Below are positions 25,926 to 34,479 of a stretch of 37,594 bases of DNA, one piece after another. Under the pieces are notes generated by a model, which saw nothing but the letters and a program-made list of their open reading frames with translations, made no database searches and was not told the DNA's origin. The position numbers and the translations under genes were made by a program. The stretch is from Hyphomicrobiales bacterium (lineage in GTDB: Bacteria > Pseudomonadota > Alphaproteobacteria > Rhizobiales > JAJFHC01), in assembly GCA_021775835.1 (NCBI GenBank), contig JAJFHC010000093.1, positions 1 to 37,594 on the forward strand, read 5' to 3'. Each line of letters opens with the position of its first letter. Positions within the stretch are counted from its first letter, which is position 1.

Positions 25926-26069
25926 GAAGGGTCCTTCAGTCTGGGGTTTGTTGAATATGCGCGTATTTCAGTTTCAATCGCCCAGGGCAACGCCATAGTG
26001 CAGAGCCTTGGCGCCCAATTGTCGTCTTCGCCAATCGAAGCGAACTCATTAGCCGAAATCTGCAGTGGG

Positions 26070-26945
26070 TCAATGCTTGCCGAGGCGTTCCTGCATAAAC
26101 CGTCTGATCAATTCAATTGCTTCTGCAGCTGCCCGCGGGTGGTAGCGGATCGTATGGCCGACTTCCTCCGCGTTCATCCCCTCGACATCGAACAGATGAT
26201 GGGCGCCCCGAAATATATTCAAGGTAATGTCATGAGGCGACTTTAGCTCGTCCAAGTGCCGTGTGCACCAACTTGCAAGTGTCCAGGTGTCCTTGTCGCC
26301 AATCAGGACCAAGGTTGGTGTGTCGACGGATTGCAGTCTTCTGCAAAGTGGATAAAGCGCAATTGCAGCCTGAAACGGTTTGGTTTGCAGGCCCGCCGAT
26401 GTCGCGCGCTCAATTGTATGCAGGACCGCCGCGCCGCCATGAGACATACCCATTACGGCTATACGGGCTTGGTCAACATAAGGAAGCGCCGACATGTAGC
26501 TTTTCGCACCATAGGCATCCAGGGCACGGGTCCAGGGCGTCGCTGTGCTGATCTCTCGATTGTCACAAATGTAAGTCATGCCGCGAGGGGTGAACGAATC
26601 CATATCCAGTACGACATAACCCCAGGCAACGAGCCTGTCGGTCCATTGCCTGTTCCAGATTCCGATTCCGGCGCAGCCATGCATCAGGACAACAGCGGGA
26701 AAAGGGCCGTCGCCCTCAGGCTTGCTGAGAAGCCCTGTCAGCGGAACGCTGGGCTCAATCTTCGGGGCAAGCGTTATCCCTTTCTTCCTGGCTTGTCTGA
26801 TCTTGAAAGGTGAGGCGGTATAGGTGAACGCAGCGCTCTTGAACTTGACGACTTCAAGAGCCTTCAAAGAATAGCTTGGGACCAGCATGACTGCGGCAAT
26901 TATGGCGGTCCAGAATTTCAATACGAAGGCGCGTCGGCGAAGCAT
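26070..26945 (-). CDS. Exported dienelactone-hydrolase-like alpha/beta hydrolase
   Basis: A 291-residue protein with an N-terminal basic and hydrophobic segment (residues 3-30) that is a signal peptide or anchor, so it acts in the periplasm. The alpha/beta hydrolase core has VVLMHGCAG (oxyanion region), the nucleophile S168 in VMGMSHGGAA, a likely acid D217 or D219 (LIGDKDTW) and H249 or H250 (RGAHHLFD). This triad order fits dienelactone hydrolases and related esterases. The substrate is unknown. It is not close to the neighbouring VOC gene (144 bp), and no ribosome site stands out. Confidence 0.82.
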   Translation of the reverse strand: MLRRRAFVLKFWTAIIAAVMLVPSYSLKALEVVKFKSAAFTYTASPFKIRQARKKGITLAPKIEPSVPLTGLLSKPEGDGPFPAVVLMHGCAGIGIWNRQWTDRLVAWGYVVLDMDSFTPRGMTYICDNREISTATPWTRALDAYGAKSYMSALPYVDQARIAVMGMSHGGAAVLHTIERATSAGLQTKPFQAAIALYPLCRRLQSVDTPTLVLIGDKDTWTLASWCTRHLDELKSPHDITLNIFRGAHHLFDVEGMNAEEVGHTIRYHPRAAAEAIELIRRFMQERLGKH

Positions 26946-27361
26946 ATTCTTAACGGGTCCGGAAAAACGTGCGATGCATGATGGTACAACGAACCGCGGC
27001 TTTATGTAACCGGTGCGGGATCCTGGAGCGTTGACGTGAGCAGATGACGGAGTTGATACAGGACGAGGAGCATCGTTCTATTCGCGCCTTTTCCGACTTG
27101 TCAAATCCGACAGTGAAGGCGCCTCGGGACCCGGTCGTGCGGCCAGGGTCATCTTTTTGTTTCTGTACATTTAGTTGAGATTGAAGTATGCTGAATTCAG
27201 CTATTGGAGCCATGTGCCATAGAATTGATATTCAGTGAAATGGCGCGACACCATTGACCCCGCTTCCATCCAATTAGGAATACTCGGCAGGTGCAGGACA
27301 AAACGCTTGCATTTGTAGATTGTTCTTTTGCGGGGCCGCCCCAATAATCTGGTTAAGAGTC
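26946..27361. other. 416-bp intergenic region, no gene recognised
   Basis: The minus-strand frame at 26950-27213 has no family resemblance. The region is more AT-rich than its surroundings and contains a perfect 12-bp palindrome GCTGAATTCAGC (27190-27201) of unknown meaning. It separates the hydrolase gene from the short GcrA-like gene. Confidence 0.5.
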
Positions 27362-27634
27362 ATGACATTGAATTTTGTTGCGAAGCGCGAAAGCCTGAAG
27401 CCGTTGATAGGGCATAGACTGCCTGATCTTGGAGTAATTGCTGAGTCTAACCGTCAGCCGGACGGCGAGCACATTCCCGTTTCGCAACGTCAAACAATCA
27501 TCTCGGTTGGGCAATCGCACTGCCGTTGGCCAATTGGCGATCCGAGACAAAGCGGCTTTTTTCTCTGCGGCGCCAAGACCAGCGACAAGGAAAGTTATTG
27601 TCCTGGTCACATGCAGATGGCCTACCGACTCTAG
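27362..27634 (+). CDS. Short protein with a GcrA C-terminal-type domain only
   Basis: A 90-residue product from ATG 27362 whose second half, residues 50-90, has the GcrA C-terminal signature: C54-R-WPIGDP, FFLCG (C69), SYCPGH (C80, H83) and MAYRL. In GcrA, the alphaproteobacterial cell-cycle regulator (about 170 residues), this C-terminal part contacts sigma-70 and an N-terminal helix-turn-helix binds methylated DNA. The N-terminal half here does not resemble the GcrA helix-turn-helix. It may be a stand-alone modulator or the remains of a full gene. The ribosome site is weak. Conserved Cys/His residues could bind zinc. Confidence 0.6.
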   Translation: MTLNFVAKRESLKPLIGHRLPDLGVIAESNRQPDGEHIPVSQRQTIISVGQSHCRWPIGDPRQSGFFLCGAKTSDKESYCPGHMQMAYRL

Positions 27635-28018
27635 CGTGTAGCACCCTGTCATGTGAATTTGGCGTGCCCAGGAAACACTGCCAGCCCTCGCTTGCTGACC
27701 CTCGTCTGGCAACCCATGGATTGTGGTTTTCACAACAATTGGACTGTGGCCAGGCGTTTGTGAGTCCACGTCCTGGAATATTATCCGGACGGCGAACCAG
27801 GTATTGACATCTTCTTGCGACAAATTCGTGTTACGCCATTCGTGGTTTCAAACTACTCGTAGTTTCAAACAAAACGATGATGCCCTTGATCAATCGTGGG
27901 CTCTCAGAAGTCTAATGGATTTTTCAGTATTGGTTTAAGGACCGGTCAATCGTATTCCGATAAAACCAAGACCAGTTATTTGAGTTCAAGTCGCAACTAA
28001 TCTTGGAGAGCTGGTACC
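27635..28018. other. 384-bp intergenic region upstream of the FAH-GH3-enolase operon
   Basis: No frame on either strand resembles a protein. It should contain the promoter of the three-gene operon; a GGAGAG ribosome site at 28005-28010 precedes its GTG start. TTGATCAA at 27888-27895 is a minor palindrome, and no clear -35/-10 pair stands out. Confidence 0.5.
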
Positions 28019-29386
28019 GTGCCGATCAATGCGGACGCCAATCGGAACAAGGTGGAAGACGGTGGTCACCGCCAACTGTTGCCGACGCTGATTGTGCTTT
28101 CCGTACTGGCATTTCTCTTCTGCATTCGCATCGTGAGCCAGTTTGTTCAGACGTTGTGGCACATTCCAGGGCTTCCGGCCTTTGAAAGCTGGCAAAGCGG
28201 AACTGTTTCCTACGCCATTCTGCTCTCAAGCCAGGTTGTGTTGATTGCCCTGATGGTCGCCGCGATTGCTGCCGTGGCCAAGGGATTGGGGTCGGCCCGG
28301 TTCGGGGTTGTCCTCTGTGCTGTGGGTTCTGCGTATCTGGCGGTCATGGCCGGCCGTGCCGTTGCCGGATTTTTCGAGCTCAGCAACCACACATGGTTCA
28401 ATCACCCGTTGCCAACCGCCTTTCATGTTGTGATCGCGGCCTTCATCCTGGTTCTCGGATGGCACTGGGCGGGCCCATTGGCAGACGAGCATCGGTGGTA
28501 CCGGATCCCGCGCAAGGTCGCTCCAGTTCTTGGCTATCCTCTCATCATGTTGTGTGCAACAGGCCTGTTTGCCTGGTTGGTCCGGGAAAGCATCAGCCAG
28601 GGGTTTGCAGCCTACCTGGCCGTGGCCCTGGGCGCGTCGTTTATCCTGACTCATGAACTGCTGCTGCCCTATCGGCGCCTCTGGCTTCCCGCTTCGCGAA
28701 CAGTCGCCTGGGACGCCGCTTATCTTGTGGCGGTGCAGGTGCTCTTGCCGGCAGTGCTTTCACTCGTCGTCGTTGGCGGCCTGGTCTGGGGACTGTCAGC
28801 AGTCCGGATCGATCCCGTCGGGTTCTGGCCGCACCACTGGCCGCTTTCCTTACAGGTTGTTGCCATGATGCTGATGGCTGACCTTTTGCGATACTGGCTT
28901 CATCGTGCATCACACAAGGCCCGGTGGTTGTGGGCGCTGCATGCGGTCCATCACTCGCCGAAAGTCCTCTATTCGCTGAACGTCGGCCGGTTTCATCCCG
29001 GCGACAAGGCATTGCAGTTTCTGCTGGATGCCCTGCCGTTTGCCCTGATGGGCGTCAGCGGCAATGTGCTCGCCGCCTATTTTGTGTTTTATGCCATCAA
29101 CGGGTTCTTCCAGCACTCCAATGCGAACGTGAAACTGGGCCCGTTGAACTGGATAATCGCCGGGCCTGAACTCCACCGGTGGCATCATGCCAAGGCGTAT
29201 GAACTGGCCAACTGCAACTTCGGCAACAACCTGATCATTTGGGATGCCGTGTTCGGGACACGGTTTCTGCCGCCACGTGAGCAGGTCGGCGAACTGGGTA
29301 TCGGCAACAGCAAATATCCAGAAGACCTGGTCGGCCAGACACTGGCACCTTTCGTCTCAAGCCCCGACACCGATACGCCGCGATGA
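28019..29386 (+). CDS. Membrane fatty acid hydroxylase / sterol desaturase superfamily protein
   Basis: A 455-residue integral membrane protein, with about eight hydrophobic segments and a C-terminal di-iron site. The histidine boxes are H295-x3-H299 (HRASH), H308-x2-HH312 (HAVHH) and H386-x2-HH390 (HRWHH), with a further His at 366. Members use O2 to hydroxylate or desaturate lipids. At 455 residues it is longer than simple members (250-330) because of an added N-terminal four- to five-helix domain. GTG 28019 has GGAGAG eight bases before. The gene overlaps the next by ATGA, so it is the first gene of a three-gene operon with a GH3 synthetase and an enolase-family enzyme. Confidence 0.85.
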   Translation: MPINADANRNKVEDGGHRQLLPTLIVLSVLAFLFCIRIVSQFVQTLWHIPGLPAFESWQSGTVSYAILLSSQVVLIALMVAAIAAVAKGLGSARFGVVLCAVGSAYLAVMAGRAVAGFFELSNHTWFNHPLPTAFHVVIAAFILVLGWHWAGPLADEHRWYRIPRKVAPVLGYPLIMLCATGLFAWLVRESISQGFAAYLAVALGASFILTHELLLPYRRLWLPASRTVAWDAAYLVAVQVLLPAVLSLVVVGGLVWGLSAVRIDPVGFWPHHWPLSLQVVAMMLMADLLRYWLHRASHKARWLWALHAVHHSPKVLYSLNVGRFHPGDKALQFLLDALPFALMGVSGNVLAAYFVFYAINGFFQHSNANVKLGPLNWIIAGPELHRWHHAKAYELANCNFGNNLIIWDAVFGTRFLPPREQVGELGIGNSKYPEDLVGQTLAPFVSSPDTDTPR

Positions 29387-31065
29387 GCCTGAACTGGACA
29401 AACTGGCTCCTGCCGGCGGCAATGACAGCCATCGCCTGGACGAACCGGCGAAAACTGATGCAGGCGTCGCGAACCGTGGAGGCGTCGCAACTGGCCTTGC
29501 TGCGTTCCATTACCGCCAGCAACCGGGAAACCCGATTCGGCAGGGATCACAATTTTTCATCGATCACGGACTGGACGACTTTGAGGGAGAATGTTCCCGT
29601 CCAGACCCATGCGTCGCTTGAACCTTACATCACGGAACAGATTGAAACGGCACAGACCGCACTTGTGGCGTCTCCGCTGGTGTCGCTTGCCCGGACCAGC
29701 GGCACGACCGGACCGACCAAAGACATTCCGATGACGGCAGCCGGCCTCGAAATCGTGCAGGACGCACAACGGCTACTGGCGCTGACACTGTACCGGGACA
29801 CAGGCTTCTTCGATGGCCGGATCATGGCGCTGTTCGGTTCGCACGTAGAAGGCAGGTTGGAGAACGGCCTGGCCTATGGGTCGTCCTCGGGCCAGGCCAA
29901 TCGCAACACGTCATGGCTTTTGCAGTCCAAATACGTAATCCCCCGCGAGATTACGGCGATCAGCGACTACGACCTGAAGTACTATCTTTATGTCCTGTTC
30001 GGCATGCTGGAAAAGAACGTGACCGGGATCGCCACGGCCAATCCGTCGTCGATCTGCAGGCTGGCGGAGATTGCCAACGAACGGCGCGAAGATCTGATGG
30101 CCGACCTCACGGATGGAGACATCTCACGGCACGGACCGTTGCCAACGCCCGGGTTCGCCGGACAATTCAGGAAGGCGTGTGAGGACTGTCCCGCACGGGT
30201 GAACGAACTCGTGACCCTCCTGACAGAGGCACGGGAAGTGCGAATTGAAAACCTCTGGCCAAACCTGAAGGCCGTTGCCGTGTGGACTGGCGGCAGTTGT
30301 GCCGTGGCTCTGGAAAAGTTGAAAGTCAACGCACCGTCCGGCACCAGGTTTGTCGAACTCGGCTACCGTGCCAGCGAGTTCATCGGCTCCATCAACATCG
30401 ATGCCGGACGCAACATCTGCATTCCAACCCTCCATCACACCGTGTTCGAGTTTGTCGAGCAGAAGACCTGGGAGGCGGGCAACGCTGACTTCACGCCGAT
30501 GTCAAAGCTTGAACCAGGTGCCAATTACTACGTCTTCGTGACGACAACTTCCGGCCTCTACCGTTACGATGTCAACGACGTGGTGCACGTCACCGGCACC
30601 CACGGATCCTGCCCGTCAATCGACTTCCTTCAAAAGGGCAAGGGTGTCACCAGCATCACCGGAGAGAAGCTCTACGTGCATCAGGCCCTCGAGGCCGTAT
30701 CCGGCACCCAAGGCGTCTTGGGAACAACCCTTGAATTCTGCCTGTTGCTTGCCGACGAAGCGACGGCCACCTATACGGCATACATCGAGGTCATTGATCC
30801 GGACCCCTCGTTAATAGAGACATTTGCCACCGAACTCGATGGGGCTCTCATGAAAGCCAACATCGAGTACTCCGAAAAACGGCGCAGTGGCAGGCTCAAG
30901 GAACCACAGGTTGTGCTGGTCAATCCGGGCACTGGCGAGGCCATCAAGCGCCACGCCATCGCCGCCGGCCAGCGCGAATCCCAGTACAAACCGCCTTGTC
31001 TCGAATATGCATCCAAGTTCGATTTCGATCTTGAACCTTGGCTTGTTCCAGGGGCTTCGCGGTGA
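29383..31065 (+). CDS. GH3-family acyl-amide synthetase
   Basis: GH3 enzymes activate a carboxylic acid with ATP and join it to an amino acid (in plants jasmonate, auxin or benzoate). The 560-residue bacterial member has the ATP motif TSGTTG (residues 105-110), the second motif LGYRASEF and the third GLYRYDVNDVVHVTG. A short hydrophobic segment near the N-terminus (WLLPAAMTAIAW) may tether it to the membrane. Bacterial acyl substrates are mostly unknown. It overlaps the hydroxylase gene by four bases (ATGA) and the enolase-family gene by GTGA, implying coupled translation and a shared pathway: an oxidised acyl group conjugated to an amino acid. Confidence 0.87.
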   Translation: MSLNWTNWLLPAAMTAIAWTNRRKLMQASRTVEASQLALLRSITASNRETRFGRDHNFSSITDWTTLRENVPVQTHASLEPYITEQIETAQTALVASPLVSLARTSGTTGPTKDIPMTAAGLEIVQDAQRLLALTLYRDTGFFDGRIMALFGSHVEGRLENGLAYGSSSGQANRNTSWLLQSKYVIPREITAISDYDLKYYLYVLFGMLEKNVTGIATANPSSICRLAEIANERREDLMADLTDGDISRHGPLPTPGFAGQFRKACEDCPARVNELVTLLTEAREVRIENLWPNLKAVAVWTGGSCAVALEKLKVNAPSGTRFVELGYRASEFIGSINIDAGRNICIPTLHHTVFEFVEQKTWEAGNADFTPMSKLEPGANYYVFVTTTSGLYRYDVNDVVHVTGTHGSCPSIDFLQKGKGVTSITGEKLYVHQALEAVSGTQGVLGTTLEFCLLLADEATATYTAYIEVIDPDPSLIETFATELDGALMKANIEYSEKRRSGRLKEPQVVLVNPGTGEAIKRHAIAAGQRESQYKPPCLEYASKFDFDLEPWLVPGASR

Positions 31066-32216
31066 CCGGTTTTGTTCTGATCGCCCATCAATTCGACACG
31101 CCCCTGCGCGTCAGTTTCGGTCATGCCTCAGCCGTCCGGAGCAAGACCCAGACCGTCCTGGTTCTGGCCCGTCCCGACACGCCTGATTTCAGCGCGAGCG
31201 AGGTCGGAGTTGGAGAAAGCTGTCCTCGGGAATATGTCACCGGAGAGACCAACGATTCGGTTCTGGATTTCGTCGCAACGCATGGGGAAGAATTGGAATC
31301 GCAGGTCAGCAACCTGGCAGATCTCACGTCCTGGATGGCTGCGCATAAGGATCAGATAGACGAGAATCTCGCAGCGTTTGCAGCGGTGGAAGGAGCTCTG
31401 CTGGACTTTTTTGCCAAGCGTGACGGCATCTCCCTGGAAGCGTTGCTTGATCTGCCTCCTTTGAGCGACAGGGTTGCCTACTCTGCCGTCCTGGGGGATT
31501 CCCGGCCCTGGAAGTTCTGGCTCCAGGCACTGCTCTACCGGGGCTTCGGCTTCACGGATTTCAAGGTCAAAGTCAGCGGCGATCTCCATCGCGACCGCGC
31601 CAAGTTTTCGATATTCCGGCTCTTTGCAAAATTCGGAAACATCAGGCTTCGCGCGGATGCAAACAATCTATGGCCAGACCCGCAGTCCTGCATCCGGTTC
31701 ATGGAAAAACTGGGAACATCGTTCTGGGCCATCGAAGAGCCGGTGGGCGCCGGGCGTTACGCCGAGCAAAGACACATTGCCGAAGCGCTCGGGGTAAAAA
31801 TCATTCTCGACGAAAGCCTATTGCGGATCGACCAGCTCAAGGAACTGGAGGCGTCTGAGGAAACCTTCGTCGCCAACATTCGCGTGTCAAAGAATGGCGG
31901 GTTGCTGAGATCGCTGGCGATTGCCGCAGAGGCGACAGACCGGAAAATCCCGTTGATCTTTGGCGCCCATGTGGGCGAAACCAGCGTGCTGACCCGGGCC
32001 GGACTGACGATGGCGAGCAGCTTCCAAGGTCAGACGGTTGCGCAGGAGGGCGGGTTCGGTCGCCTGCTGATCGAGCAGGATGCGGTCACGCCGTCTTTGA
32101 GGTTTGGATTCGGCGGGGTGCTCCGCCCCGGCAGGTTTCTGTTAGACCGCGACGCAGGCGGCGGTCTGACGCTCGAATCGAAAATCATGGAAGGCCTGAG
32201 TTACGGTCGCGATTGA
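31062..32216 (+). CDS. Enolase-superfamily enzyme, muconate-lactonizing/N-acylamino acid racemase-like subgroup
   Basis: A 384-residue protein with a capping domain and a (beta/alpha)7-beta barrel. The KxK motif is K168-V-K170, and the metal ligands are D199 (RADANN), E225 (AIEEP) and D250/E251 (LDES). At the sixth strand the usual catalytic Lys (N-I/L-K) is R274 in NIRVSKNGG, and the eighth strand has GAHVGETSV with E306. The subgroup covers muconate cycloisomerase, o-succinylbenzoate synthase, N-acylamino acid racemase and dipeptide epimerases; the Lys-to-Arg change makes simple racemisation uncertain. GTG 31062 overlaps the GH3 stop. The GH3 context suggests it acts on the conjugate or on the amino acid partner. 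Confidence 0.83.
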   Translation: MTGFVLIAHQFDTPLRVSFGHASAVRSKTQTVLVLARPDTPDFSASEVGVGESCPREYVTGETNDSVLDFVATHGEELESQVSNLADLTSWMAAHKDQIDENLAAFAAVEGALLDFFAKRDGISLEALLDLPPLSDRVAYSAVLGDSRPWKFWLQALLYRGFGFTDFKVKVSGDLHRDRAKFSIFRLFAKFGNIRLRADANNLWPDPQSCIRFMEKLGTSFWAIEEPVGAGRYAEQRHIAEALGVKIILDESLLRIDQLKELEASEETFVANIRVSKNGGLLRSLAIAAEATDRKIPLIFGAHVGETSVLTRAGLTMASSFQGQTVAQEGGFGRLLIEQDAVTPSLRFGFGGVLRPGRFLLDRDAGGGLTLESKIMEGLSYGRD

Positions 32217-32271
32217 AATTCCGACGAGAATTAGCCGGGCCATTTGGGTGCGACAGGAAACATCCGATATC

Positions 32272-33480
32272 TTAGACTTTAACGTAATCTTCCGGAATGT
32301 TTGGTTGGTCGAAATCGCTCGGTGTACCTCGGCGTTTGAAGACAGAATTGTGGACCGCAGCCCCGGTCGGAATGGCCCGCCTTTCAAAAAATGGAATGTA
32401 CCAACCTGCAATCGAGCGACTTGCGGTTGAACTGGTCGGGGAAATCCGTCTCGGCAGAAGTTCGACAAACGACCAAACGGCATTCATGGACTCGTTGCGA
32501 GGAGCCAGTGGATCGGGTTCGACATAATGCTTTTTGGCATTCTTGCCGAGCACAATTTCATTCACGGTTCGGGCCTTGTAGATCAACCCAATCTCTTTGG
32601 TTTCTTCGATCATCCACTCGAGGGGAATTTTTGCCAGCTGGCTCTTGCGTTCCGGATAGCCTCCTCCGATGTCGGCATGAACACCCGAAAACCACACTTC
32701 TTTGACATCCTGTGGCTTGACGTTCTTGGGTTTGAATGGCCCGGCCCAGTATTCTTCGCCCTCAGGCCATAACTGCGGTTGGAACATTGTCCGCTTTTCA
32801 TCCACCGCCACGGCGTGGCGTACAGATTCAACGCTTTTGTTGCTCCTCGTGTAGGCGTGCGTTCGCAATCGTGGACCAATACGTCCCCATTCGATGACCG
32901 AACCGACAGTATCGAAAAGGCCGACACAGCGGATAGCGGGCCGCTTCGGAGTAAGAATGCGTTCAAACAAGCGAACTTCAGCAAACGCATTTGCTTTAGA
33001 GTCTGCGGACTGGGCCCGTGACTTTGGTTTCCCATTGTCGCTTACACCCTTGTAGGCACGATACACATAGTCAAGCAGGTTGAGGTTGATAGGGTCGATC
33101 AGGCCAACCGCGTGTATGAACCCCGCCAGAACACGGGCCGTGTAGGCGCCTCTACTAAAGCCAAACAGAAATATCCGATCCGGTTCATCGCGCTGTCCGT
33201 CGGGGCGTTTGCCGTCGTCATAATGATCGACCAGGAACCTGTACGCCTCTTTGACGTTCTGATCGAGACCCCATCCGGTTGCAAGACCCCAGATTTCATG
33301 GGCCTTGCGATAGTAATAGGACCAGGCATTTGCGGCGCCAAATGTGCCGACGCCTGGATCATAGAAGACAATCTGTTCGTCGTTCTTGGATAGTGTTCCG
33401 TAGAGGCGCAAGATATTGGTTCTGTCTTCAGAAATTTCATTCGAAGTGCCGTCACACAATATCACTATGTTTTTCGTCAT
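32272..33480 (-). CDS. DUF2235 family alpha/beta hydrolase
   Basis: A 402-residue member of the DUF2235 family, which includes type VI secretion phospholipase effectors (Tle1) and non-secreted relatives. Visible residues are the nucleophile S109 in GFSRGA, D190 in GLFDTVGS and H269 in GVHADIGGG, forming the triad. The N-terminal VILCDGTSN is a family hallmark. There is no signal peptide, VgrG, PAAR or immunity gene nearby, so a role as a secretion effector is not supported. It converges with the enolase-family gene and its upstream region (33481-33675) is AT-rich. Confidence 0.84.
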   Translation of the reverse strand: MTKNIVILCDGTSNEISEDRTNILRLYGTLSKNDEQIVFYDPGVGTFGAANAWSYYYRKAHEIWGLATGWGLDQNVKEAYRFLVDHYDDGKRPDGQRDEPDRIFLFGFSRGAYTARVLAGFIHAVGLIDPINLNLLDYVYRAYKGVSDNGKPKSRAQSADSKANAFAEVRLFERILTPKRPAIRCVGLFDTVGSVIEWGRIGPRLRTHAYTRSNKSVESVRHAVAVDEKRTMFQPQLWPEGEEYWAGPFKPKNVKPQDVKEVWFSGVHADIGGGYPERKSQLAKIPLEWMIEETKEIGLIYKARTVNEIVLGKNAKKHYVEPDPLAPRNESMNAVWSFVELLPRRISPTSSTASRSIAGWYIPFFERRAIPTGAAVHNSVFKRRGTPSDFDQPNIPEDYVKV

Positions 33481-33675
33481 TTCCGCCAGTGAATATTTAT
33501 ATTGTTTTTCAGAAAGAGAGGGTGATCCAAATTTTTATTTGAATTTAGCAGAATAATTCACCAAGTCATATGCATTATTGAGGAATGGCAAGAAGAGTTC
33601 TGAGTGCAAGCGTCTTTTGTCACTGTCTCGGAATTTGGATTTCTTCTGAGCCGCCCAGAGCGGTCTCGAGCCAGG

Positions 33676-34476
33676 TCAGTCGGAGCTGTCTTGCAGTTTT
33701 TTGTGAACGGCCTCCAGTGCCGTCGACCAGACCTCCAGGCCACCGCCCGCCTCGACCACATCGACGCAATGCCGCGAGATGCCGCCCGGTGTCGCGACCC
33801 CGTCGATGATCTCAGCCATGGACTGGCCGGCCGTTCGCACGACCTCGGCATTGCCGCGTAACGTGTCGGCGACCAGGTTTCTGGCAACCTCCGGGACAAC
33901 GCCTTTGTCTTCGAACCATGACATGATCTGGTTCATGAAGATGAAACTGGCGCCCGAAAAAGCGCCGAAGACGCAACCCGCCTCAAAGGCCGCAACCTCG
34001 GTAAAGACATGTACCGGTCCCAGGTGTCCAAGCAGGGTCTCGCAAGGTTGGTCAGGCGGGTAGAGCAAGCTTGGGCCGATGCCCAGGGCGTTGGCGTGGC
34101 CTGGCATCATGGTGCAATGGGCGCTGGCCGGAGACACCGTCCGGGCGAGGGCACCAGGGTGCAGTCCGGCCATGGCAGAAAGGACAGTCTGGCCCTCGCG
34201 AAACCTCAGGCCGGAGAGAATGTCCGAGCCTTCAACGGCCGGCAGACAGACCAGCACGATGGTGCTGGCGTCCACGACCGCCTGGTTATCGGTGGCAATT
34301 TCCACGCCATAGGTTTCCGACAGGGCACGCGCACGTTCGGCGCTGCGGGGTGACAGCACGATCCGGTAATCGCTCCCGGCGCTGACCAGGCCCTGCACGA
34401 TGAACTGTGCGAGGCGGCCGACGCCGATGATGCCGAGCGTTGTTCGGGGTGAATGTGCAGGCGTACCGTCGCGCAT
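33676..34476 (-). CDS. Pyrroline-5-carboxylate reductase-like protein
   Basis: A 266-residue cytoplasmic oxidoreductase with the NAD(P) loop LGIIGVGRLA (14-23), the VLVCLPAV and VLSAMAGL strands and the C-terminal block VATPGGISRH, equal to the substrate loop PGGTT in true ProC. Family: reduction of the cyclic imine P5C to proline; this one is a divergent member and may reduce another cyclic imine. It starts three bases after the aminotransferase gene, so the two should work together: an amino aldehyde made by transamination cyclises to an imine that this enzyme reduces. No ribosome site is visible, so translation is probably coupled. Confidence 0.8.
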   Translation of the reverse strand: MRDGTPAHSPRTTLGIIGVGRLAQFIVQGLVSAGSDYRIVLSPRSAERARALSETYGVEIATDNQAVVDASTIVLVCLPAVEGSDILSGLRFREGQTVLSAMAGLHPGALARTVSPASAHCTMMPGHANALGIGPSLLYPPDQPCETLLGHLGPVHVFTEVAAFEAGCVFGAFSGASFIFMNQIMSWFEDKGVVPEVARNLVADTLRGNAEVVRTAGQSMAEIIDGVATPGGISRHCVDVVEAGGGLEVWSTALEAVHKKLQDSSD

Positions 34477-34479
34477 GGG

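Noticed and set aside
26256..26813. Plus-strand ORF of 185 codons
   Set aside because: It is antisense to the dienelactone-hydrolase-like gene with an intact catalytic triad.
27353..27823. Minus-strand ORF of 156 codons
   Set aside because: It overlaps the GcrA-type frame on the opposite strand and shows no recognisable domain; the plus-strand Cys/His signature is more convincing.
32272..33480. Type VI secretion effector locus
   Set aside because: No VgrG, PAAR, Hcp, adaptor or immunity gene is seen around the DUF2235 gene.
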